Made by a program: the position numbers and the translations under genes
Notes under the pieces: generated by a model
Told to the model about the DNA's origin: nothing
Seen by the model: only the letters and a program-made list of their open reading frames with translations
Database searches by the model: none
Source: Desulfurobacterium sp.
Lineage (GTDB): Bacteria; Aquificota; Aquificia; Desulfurobacteriales; Desulfurobacteriaceae
Assembly (NCBI GenBank): GCA_026988135.1
Contig: JALSLT010000108.1
Coordinates: 1 to 6,204, forward strand
Direction: 5' to 3'
Length of the DNA: 6,204 nucleotides
Shown here: one piece after another, positions 1 to 5,033 of the stretch
How the letters are laid out: every line of letters starts with the position of its first letter
Position numbering within the stretch: position 1 is the first letter of the stretch

Positions 1-1
1 T

Positions 2-439
2 GTGGCCGTTACCACAGCAATATATAGAAAAGCAATTGATATGATAAAAGCGGGGGAAACTCAACTATTCAAGGATAAACTTCCCGAACTTTTAAATGAA
101 TTGGAGAAAGTAAGTCACAGGCCTTATACAATCGGTTTTCTTGCAACAGATAAAGAGCTTCAACATTACAAAACAAGCTCTTACATACGAAACTACAAAT
201 TTCTTGGAATTTATAGAAACGGTGTTTGGGAGATAAGAAACAGAATAGGAAAGGGTATTGAGGTCGAACTATTTTTCAAAAACGGAACATCAAAGAGTAC
301 CAAAATAAAGAATATATATAAAAACGGAGAGCCTCTAAATGAAGCCCATCCAAATTCCAAAGTTAAGATAGATTTCGAAAATGAATATACTTCAGATGTT
401 CCGGAACTAAGTATATTAAGAGAAAAAATACTTATTTAA
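2..439 (+). CDS. U32 family peptidase (YegQ/TrhP/PrtC-like), C-terminal part only
   Basis: This is the 3' end of a gene whose start lies before the window. The frame is open from the first bases, and the GTG at position 2 reads as an internal Val rather than a start. The 145 visible residues match the end of the U32 family: the KVSHRPYTIGF segment at about residues 37-47, SSYIRNYKFLGI at about 59-70, then a small beta-rich C-terminal domain (about 66-130) with NRIGKGIEVELF and NGEPLNEAHPN. This C-terminal domain is typical of the collagenase-like/TrhP branch. Known U32 members include PrtC (described as a collagenase) and the RNA-modification proteins TrhP (tRNA wobble-uridine hydroxylation) and RlhA (23S rRNA). 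A housekeeping RNA-hydroxylation role is more likely than secreted proteolysis, but the Cys-rich core that would decide is outside the window. Its stop overlaps the end of convergent pilC by 8 bases. Family call is firm; exact function is open. Confidence 0.88.
   Translation: MAVTTAIYRKAIDMIKAGETQLFKDKLPELLNELEKVSHRPYTIGFLATDKELQHYKTSSYIRNYKFLGIYRNGVWEIRNRIGKGIEVELFFKNGTSKSTKIKNIYKNGEPLNEAHPNSKVKIDFENEYTSDVPELSILREKILI
408..434. repeat. Short AT-rich inverted repeat at the convergent gene ends
   Basis: TAAGTAT (408-414) and ATACTTA (428-434) are exact inverted copies around a 13-base A/T-rich spacer. They sit at the overlapping 3' ends of the U32 gene and pilC. On the minus strand the first arm is followed by a run of six Ts inside the loop. 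With one G:C pair per stem it is a weak hairpin and may be chance. I record it only because it is the sole structure visible where transcripts from both sides must end. Confidence 0.25.
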
Positions 440-1649
440 CAAGATCCCCCATTTTAAATATCGGCAGATACATGGCAATAATGATAAAACCGATAGTCCC
501 CCCTATCAGCACCATCATCATCGGCTCTATAAGCGAAGTTAAGCCATCTACCATTGTATCTACTTCCTCTTCATAAAATTCGGCTACTTTACCAAGCATC
601 TCATCAAGGTTACCGGAATCCTCACCAATAGCTACCATGTTAATAAGCATAGGAGGAAACATTTTACTCCGTGAAAGAGCAACAGCAAGACTCACACCTC
701 TTTCAACCTGATTTTTAACCTTTAAAATTTCATTCTGAATTATTTTATTATTGGAGGTTTCCGCCGCTATTTCCATAGCCTTTAAAATATTAATACCACT
801 TGAAATCATTGATGACAAAGTCCTGGCGAAGTTAGCAATAGAGCTTTTCAAAATAAGATCTCCAAAAACCGGAATCTTTAACACCGCCATATCAACATAA
901 TACTTAAATTTTGCTATTTTCAAAAGCTGTTTAAATATCAAAACAAACGCTATGATACCACCTATCATCCAACCTATATAATCCCTCAAAAATTCACTTA
1001 AATTCACAACCATCTGAGTAAGAGTCGGAAGATGCCCTCCCATACCTTCATAGATCTGTTGGAATGTTGGAATAACAAATATTAAAATCCCGGAAACGAT
1101 AACTCCCGCAATAATAAGGACAAAAGTCGGATAAAACATAGCACTTTTAACTTTAGACCTCAAACGCTCAGCTTTCTCCAAGTATTCGGCAAGCCTTTTA
1201 AGAGTTGAATCGAGAGTTCCCGCTTCTTCGGCAGCTTTTATCATACTTACATAAAGATCCCCAAAGATATCTTTATATTTTGCAAGAGCCGTAGAAAACC
1301 TTTCTCCTTCCTCCACCTGCTTTGAAAGATCTTTAATCACATTTCTCAACCTCTTATTCGAAACCTGCTGTTCCAAGGCCCTTAGAGCCCCCACAAGAGG
1401 AATACCGGCATTTACCATCGAATAAAGCTGCCTGGTAAAAAGAACAACATCCTTTAACTTAACCTTATCCAGAAAAGACAGATTTATCTCCATATTCAAA
1501 CCACCGGCTTTCTGCTCTTTTAATGAATCGATAACTACAACGCCTTTGGTTCTTATAAGGTTTTTAGCAACTTCAATATTATCCGCAGTTACTTCCCCTC
1601 TTTTTACTTTTCCTAAAATTGTCTTACCCTTATAACTGTAAACTGCCAT
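432..1649 (-). CDS. pilC: Type IV pilus inner-membrane platform protein PilC (type II secretion F family)
   Basis: PilC is the polytopic inner-membrane platform of the type IV pilus machine; it links the cytoplasmic motors PilB and PilT to pilin insertion and removal. The 405-residue product has the usual family length and layout. A short N-terminal region (about 1-60) precedes two repeated T2SSF domains, about 69-193 and 271-395. Each has the family pattern: FTRQLYSMVNAGIPL at 71-85 with GERFSTAL at 115-122, and FARTLSSMISSGINIL at 274-289 with ERGVSLAVAL at 316-325. Hydrophobic segments lie at about 172-194, 224-242 and 375-397, the last carrying the EPMMMVLIGGTIG motif and AMYLPIF. The ATG at 1649 is preceded by AGGAG 7 bases upstream. 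It starts 19 bases after the pilT stop, so the two are very probably co-transcribed. GspF of a type II secretion system is the alternative, but the adjacent PilT favours pili. No pilB or pilin gene is visible here. Confidence 0.95.
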   Translation of the reverse strand: MAVYSYKGKTILGKVKRGEVTADNIEVAKNLIRTKGVVVIDSLKEQKAGGLNMEINLSFLDKVKLKDVVLFTRQLYSMVNAGIPLVGALRALEQQVSNKRLRNVIKDLSKQVEEGERFSTALAKYKDIFGDLYVSMIKAAEEAGTLDSTLKRLAEYLEKAERLRSKVKSAMFYPTFVLIIAGVIVSGILIFVIPTFQQIYEGMGGHLPTLTQMVVNLSEFLRDYIGWMIGGIIAFVLIFKQLLKIAKFKYYVDMAVLKIPVFGDLILKSSIANFARTLSSMISSGINILKAMEIAAETSNNKIIQNEILKVKNQVERGVSLAVALSRSKMFPPMLINMVAIGEDSGNLDEMLGKVAEFYEEEVDTMVDGLTSLIEPMMMVLIGGTIGFIIIAMYLPIFKMGDLVK

Positions 1650-1668
1650 CTATTATCTCCTAAATCCT

Positions 1669-2745
1669 TTAAGCACCATATGTTTTTATCAAAGCTTCCA
1701 GTTCTTTTTCATCCGGAGAAACGGATTTGGCGGAATCAAGATCTATAACTCCGGACAGATAAAATTTAGCAAGGCTTTGATTCATTGTAACCATTCCCGT
1801 CTCCGCCTGACCCGTCTGCATAAGAGAATAGATCTGGTGCAATTTGTTCTCCCTAGTCAAATTTCTAATAGCAGGAGTCGGAATAAAAACCTCAGCCGCA
1901 GCCACCCTGCCTTTCCTATCTTTTCTCTTCAACAGTTTCTGTGCAACTATTCCCTGAAGGGAGAATGAAAGCTGCGTCCTTATCTGAGACTGCTTATCGG
2001 CCGGAAAGACATCAACAATACGGTTTATTGTCTCAATGGCAGAATTGGTGTGAAGAGTCCCAAAAACTATATGACCCGTCTCGGCAGCAGTCAGCGCAGC
2101 TGCTATTGTCTCCATATCCCTCATCTCTCCTACAAGAATAACATCCGGATCTTCACGAAGTGCCGAACGAAGAGCATTAGCAAAAGTCTTAGTATCACTA
2201 CCAAGCTCTCTTTGGTTAACAAGAGATTTTTTGTGTTCATAAACAAACTCTACCGGATCTTCAATCGTAATAATATGATAGGGATACGTTTCATTTATTA
2301 TGTTTATCAAAGATGCAAGAGTGGTTGATTTACCTGAACCTGTTGGACCTGTAACAAGAACAAGCCCCTGATCCAATCCTGTAAAACTTTTCACAACATC
2401 CGGAAGTCCAAGTTTTTCAAAAGGAGGAACTTCGTAAGGAATTAACCTGAAAACACCTGCAAGAGTAGTTCTTTGATAAAACGCATTTCCCCTAAACCTT
2501 GCAATATTCTCTATTCCAAAAGAGAAATCAAGTTCGAGATCCTCTTCCAAACGCTTTTTCTGCATATCAGTTAAAACACTATATATCAACTTTTTAGTAT
2601 CATTTGGCGTAAGTGGCTCAGCTCCTTCTATAGGAATAAGATCCCCGCTAATTCTTATTCTCGGAGGACTACCGGGAGAGATATGAAGATCCGATCCCCC
2701 CTTATCCACAAGCTCTTTTAAATACTCTACAAGTGTAACAGGCAT
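1669..2745 (-). CDS. pilT: Type IV pilus retraction ATPase PilT
   Basis: PilT is the hexameric cytoplasmic ATPase that drives pilus depolymerisation, and thereby twitching motility, surface sensing and often DNA uptake. The 358-residue protein is of normal PilT length. An N-terminal PAS-like domain (about 1-100) contains GGSDLHISPGSPPRIRI-type sequence (16-32). The RecA-like core follows, with Walker A GPTGSGKST at 133-141, the Asp box ITIEDPVEF at 159-167, the atypical Walker B DPDVILVGEMRD at 199-210 and the His box GHIVFGTLHTNSA at 224-236. The C-terminal AIRNLTRE at 292-299 is the PilT signature normally written AIRNLIRE; its presence, and the absence of the PilB/GspE N-terminal domain and zinc-binding Cys cluster, identify a retraction rather than extension ATPase. 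The ATG at 2745 has a GAGGGAG Shine-Dalgarno a few bases upstream. It is the first gene of a pilT-pilC unit with its own likely promoter. Confidence 0.97.
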   Translation of the reverse strand: MPVTLVEYLKELVDKGGSDLHISPGSPPRIRISGDLIPIEGAEPLTPNDTKKLIYSVLTDMQKKRLEEDLELDFSFGIENIARFRGNAFYQRTTLAGVFRLIPYEVPPFEKLGLPDVVKSFTGLDQGLVLVTGPTGSGKSTTLASLINIINETYPYHIITIEDPVEFVYEHKKSLVNQRELGSDTKTFANALRSALREDPDVILVGEMRDMETIAAALTAAETGHIVFGTLHTNSAIETINRIVDVFPADKQSQIRTQLSFSLQGIVAQKLLKRKDRKGRVAAAEVFIPTPAIRNLTRENKLHQIYSLMQTGQAETGMVTMNQSLAKFYLSGVIDLDSAKSVSPDEKELEALIKTYGA

Positions 2746-2782
2746 ATTTCTCCCTCTATCAAAAATTCAACCGCACAATTTG

Positions 2783-2791
2783 ATTATATCA
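2783..2791 (-). promoter_or_regulatory. Likely pilT-pilC promoter (extended -10)
   Basis: On the minus strand this reads TGATATAAT, a perfect TATAAT box (2783-2788) preceded by the TGn of an extended -10 element. A start of transcription about 7 bases downstream would give a leader of roughly 30 bases before the pilT ATG. The expected -35 region falls in a T/A-rich stretch at the end of the TSUP gene and has no good match to TTGACA, which extended -10 promoters tolerate. This is motif reading only. Confidence 0.55.
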
Positions 2792-2803
2792 TACTCTACT
2801 TTT

Positions 2804-3619
2804 TTAAAAAATAAGCTTAATTATAGTTTCTATAGCTACAAAAATTAAAAAAATTGCAAACCATCTTCTCAATTTCTCGGAATTAACCCTATGCATAAAC
2901 CTAACTCCAACCCTTGTTCCTATATAAAGGGAAGGAACCATAAAAAACAACACTGGAATATAAACATAACTAAAGAAATATGGCAAATTAACTTTACCAA
3001 AACCGTAATAAATATAATTTAAAACTGAAAAAAATGCATTAAAAAATACAATCCCGGTTGAAGTTGCCATCGCATTTTTAATCGGAATATCCGCAAACGA
3101 ATACAACATAGGAGTAACAAGTGAGCCGCCTCCTATACCAAGAAGACCTGCTATAAATCCGGAAGCAAAACCTGTAATAACTATTTTTTTTCTATTTATT
3201 TCCTCTTTTTTTCCCTTTGCACTTTTTTTAAACATTTTCAGCGACATAAAAATCAAAAAAATTGCAAAAAGAAATTTTGTAATTTCCGGCGAAAGAAGTT
3301 TTGCAGTTATAATACTTCCGACAAATACTCCGGGAAAAGCACCCACCAAAAGGTTAATAAAAATATCTTTCTTTAAATATCCCTTTTTTATATGCTGCCA
3401 TGCAGAAGTTGAAGAAGTAACTGTCATACAAGCAAGAGAAGTCGCAACTGCCGCCTTAGGAACAATATGTTCAGGAATCCCTACAAATGGAAAAACAACC
3501 CAAAATGTAGGGATGAGAAGAAGACCTCCTCCTTTTCCAAGAAGACCCGAGAAAAAACCCACAAAAAAGCCGGCAAAAAAAAGAATAAACCCGGCTTCTA
3601 AAAGATGAGAGGATACCAC
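2804..3619 (-). CDS. Sulfite exporter TauE/SafE (TSUP) family membrane transporter
   Basis: The 271-residue product is an integral membrane protein with about eight hydrophobic segments and a Lys-rich cytoplasmic loop (about 130-145) between two homologous halves. Each half begins with the family's glycine-rich signature: GFFSGLLGKGGGLLLIP at 21-37 and GFIAGLLGIGGGSLVTP at 154-170. This internal duplication and length are those of TSUP (PF01925). Characterised relatives carry sulfite, taurine-derived sulfonates, sulfoacetate or other organic anions, so the substrate cannot be named here. The only workable start is the GTG at 3619, with GGAGG six bases upstream; the next in-frame codons upstream contain no ATG before a stop. 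It follows metK on the same strand but a strong terminator and a TATAAT box lie between them, so it is probably transcribed separately. No terminator is seen between it and pilT, 58 bases downstream, so some read-through into pilT is possible. Confidence 0.9.
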   Translation of the reverse strand: MVSSHLLEAGFILFFAGFFVGFFSGLLGKGGGLLLIPTFWVVFPFVGIPEHIVPKAAVATSLACMTVTSSTSAWQHIKKGYLKKDIFINLLVGAFPGVFVGSIITAKLLSPEITKFLFAIFLIFMSLKMFKKSAKGKKEEINRKKIVITGFASGFIAGLLGIGGGSLVTPMLYSFADIPIKNAMATSTGIVFFNAFFSVLNYIYYGFGKVNLPYFFSYVYIPVLFFMVPSLYIGTRVGVRFMHRVNSEKLRRWFAIFLIFVAIETIIKLIF

Positions 3620-3625
3620 CCAAAG

Positions 3626-3630
3626 CCTCC
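3626..3630 (-). promoter_or_regulatory. Ribosome binding site fixing the GTG start of the TSUP gene
   Basis: GGAGG on the minus strand, six bases before GTG at 3619. It is the main evidence for a non-ATG start, as no in-frame ATG exists between this site and the upstream in-frame TAG. Confidence 0.75.
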
Positions 3631-3657
3631 AAATGTAAAATTAAGCTAAACACGGAT

Positions 3658-3663
3658 ATTATA
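3658..3663 (-). promoter_or_regulatory. Likely promoter -10 box of the TSUP gene
   Basis: A perfect TATAAT on the minus strand, about 39 bases before the GTG start and just after the metK terminator. The position for a -35 element, 17-18 bases upstream, falls on the T tract and outer edge of the terminator stem and reads only T-rich. It would give a leader of about 30 bases. Moderate support from position and the exact -10 match. Confidence 0.5.
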
Positions 3664-3672
3664 CAATTGTCT

Positions 3673-3705
3673 AAAATAAAAAAAACCCGGGACAACCCGG
3701 GTTTT
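3673..3705 (-). terminator. Intrinsic terminator of metK
   Basis: AAAACCCGGG (3682-3691) and CCCGGGTTTT (3696-3705) form a perfect 10-base-pair stem with a four-base loop. Read on the minus strand the stem ends in eight Ts followed by ATTTT, a classic rho-independent terminator. It begins 28 bases after the metK stop codon. In the plus direction only four Ts follow the stem and no plus-strand gene precedes it, so it acts for metK. Confidence 0.92.
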
Positions 3706-3733
3706 CCAAAACCTGAACTCTAAATAAAAATTG

Positions 3734-4933
3734 TTAATAAACAACTATTTCACCATTAACCAATCTTTTCCAAACATTCCCTATATTGCTCAAATGTTCT
3801 CTTGCTATCGGTTCTATCTTATCTTTATAACTTTCCACTTTACCATCTTCCGTTCTGATTTTAATATCCAGAGCAAGTGGTTCACTTATAGGTTTTCCTA
3901 TCTGACTCACGATATAGCAATAAGCTTCTTGCAATCCGGGAATTTCTCTAACAACATCCTGGCATATCTCCATAGCTGTTATGTTATAAAGTTTTCCTAC
4001 GTGTGTTATAGGATTCTTACCAGCTGCTGCTTCAAGACTCATAGGTCTGTAAGGAGTAATAAGACCGTTTACCCTATTACCTCTCCCTACTTCCCCGTCA
4101 TCTCCGGCTTCAGCGGAAGTTCCGGTTACAGTTATATATACATTTTCTCTCTCATCATCATCACCTGTATTTACATGAATTATTACTTCTCGGTCCGTGT
4201 ATTTTTTTACAACTTCTTCAGCTATTCTCCTAACATTTTCTCTTTTCTCAATATAATCGTTAATATCTTTTACAAATCTATCAACAAACGCACACGCAAC
4301 AGTTACATCAATAGTATCTCCTTTTCTGACACACATAACTTTTATATCTTCACCAATCTCAGGATATTTTCTTTTCGTTTCCTTACTGTTAAGAACCTTT
4401 TCTACATTAAAAGCAATATTTTCAACTTCGTCAAAAGGAGCAAATCCAACACCAAACGAAGTATCATTGGCAAGAGGAACACCTGTTTCGTGCTGCCTCA
4501 TATAGATATCCACAAGATCAACGGAACCGGGCCTAACGAGACAATGTATTTTTACATCTCTTTCGGGATTAAGCGCATGAATATTCTCTTTTAACCACTC
4601 CTTCGTACCCTCTATGGCAAATTCCTCAATAGGAGTCTTTATTCCTTTGTACTCTTTTATGGCCCTTCCGACCAGGTAAATCTCTATCGGAGCAAGTATA
4701 TCTCCACCGCCAAATTTGGGATTTGCACTTCCGCCAAGCAGCAACCCTTTATCGACATTATGATGAAGAACAAAACCGAACTTCTCTTCATAAAATCTAC
4801 AAAGTTCCGCCGATAACTTCTCGGCAAGAGCATCACATATCGTATCGGGATGACCGATACCTTTTCTTTCAATAATCTCTACGGCAAGATCATTTGCCGG
4901 TTGAAAATCAAGTGGAGTCACGTTTAAATTCAT
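3734..4933 (-). CDS. metK: S-adenosylmethionine synthetase, archaeal type
   Basis: The enzyme (methionine adenosyltransferase) joins ATP and L-methionine to make S-adenosylmethionine, the cell's main methyl donor, in the cytoplasm. The 399-residue sequence is of the archaeal-type family (PF01941, about 400 residues), not the common bacterial MetK. Visible family blocks are ERKGIGHPDTICD at 22-34 (the counterpart of the bacterial GHPDKICD motif), GGSANPKFGGGDILAPI at 67-83, RPGSVDLVDIYMRQ at 134-147, LANDTSFGVGFAP at 154-166, GTSAEAGDDGEVGRGN at 271-286 and RPMSLEAAAGKNPITHVGK at 296-314. All catalytic blocks look intact. The ATG at 4931-4933 has an AGGAGG seven bases upstream. It is transcribed divergently from glmS and ends in a strong terminator, so it is probably a single-gene unit. 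Its base composition resembles the neighbours, so any transfer from archaea would be old. No SAM riboswitch fits in the short leader. Confidence 0.96.
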   Translation of the reverse strand: MNLNVTPLDFQPANDLAVEIIERKGIGHPDTICDALAEKLSAELCRFYEEKFGFVLHHNVDKGLLLGGSANPKFGGGDILAPIEIYLVGRAIKEYKGIKTPIEEFAIEGTKEWLKENIHALNPERDVKIHCLVRPGSVDLVDIYMRQHETGVPLANDTSFGVGFAPFDEVENIAFNVEKVLNSKETKRKYPEIGEDIKVMCVRKGDTIDVTVACAFVDRFVKDINDYIEKRENVRRIAEEVVKKYTDREVIIHVNTGDDDERENVYITVTGTSAEAGDDGEVGRGNRVNGLITPYRPMSLEAAAGKNPITHVGKLYNITAMEICQDVVREIPGLQEAYCYIVSQIGKPISEPLALDIKIRTEDGKVESYKDKIEPIAREHLSNIGNVWKRLVNGEIVVY

Positions 4934-4940
4934 CTATTCT

Positions 4941-4946
4941 CCTCCT
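4941..4946 (-). promoter_or_regulatory. Ribosome binding site of metK
   Basis: Full AGGAGG on the minus strand with a seven-base spacer to the ATG ending at 4933. It is a near-perfect Shine-Dalgarno, implies strong translation and confirms the start. Confidence 0.85.
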
Positions 4947-4971
4947 GGAAAATTAGTAATTTAGCAGAGTT

Positions 4972-5001
4972 ATTATGGTATATTTTAGTTCCAAAAGTAA
5001 A
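4972..5001 (-). promoter_or_regulatory. Candidate metK promoter
   Basis: On the minus strand TTTACT (4996-5001) and CATAAT (4972-4977) resemble the -35 and -10 boxes (four of six and five of six matches) with an 18-base spacer. The transcript would start near 4965 and have a leader of about 30 bases. The region is AT-rich, so the match is suggestive only. Confidence 0.4.
4976..4984 (+). promoter_or_regulatory. Candidate glmS promoter (extended -10)
   Basis: TGGTATATT on the plus strand has a TGn followed by TATATT (five of six to TATAAT), with no clear -35. Transcription from about 4991 would leave a leader of about 43 bases. TATAAA at 5007-5012 is an alternative -10 box with a very short leader. 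The element overlaps the candidate metK -10 by two bases, so the divergent promoters would be face to face. Confidence 0.35.
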
Positions 5002-5021
5002 GGCTCTATAAAAAGAGAAAT

Positions 5022-5025
5022 GGAG
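5022..5025 (+). promoter_or_regulatory. Ribosome binding site that decides the glmS start
   Basis: GGAG lies eight bases before the ATG at 5034. An earlier ATG at 5020 overlaps this site but is in another frame. Using 5034 puts Cys at residue 2, as GlmS requires. Confidence 0.8.
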
Positions 5026-5033
5026 AAAAAGTT

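Noticed and set aside
1777..2328. Three overlapping plus-strand open frames of 63-92 codons
   Set aside because: All are antisense to the conserved ATPase core of pilT, lack clear ribosome sites and resemble no protein I know.
2801..2820. AT-only palindrome-like stretch at the end of the TSUP gene as a terminator
   Set aside because: The T and A runs can pair, but there is no G:C stem or proper loop, so it is not a credible intrinsic terminator.
3471..3695. A 74-codon minus-strand frame overlapping the start of the TSUP gene
   Set aside because: It is an alternate frame of the same strand, runs through the metK terminator region and has no family features. The GTG-started TSUP frame explains this DNA.
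3731..4594. A long 287-codon open frame on the plus strand
   Set aside because: It lies wholly antisense to metK, whose motifs are certain. The translation is a Ser/Phe/Tyr/Ile-rich string with no recognisable domain, as expected of a shadow frame in AT-rich DNA.
4934..5033. Possible SAM riboswitch (for metK) or glmS ribozyme
   Set aside because: Both genes are classic riboswitch targets, but the whole spacer is 100 bases, holds promoters and ribosome sites for two genes, and shows no paired stems or conserved core of either RNA.
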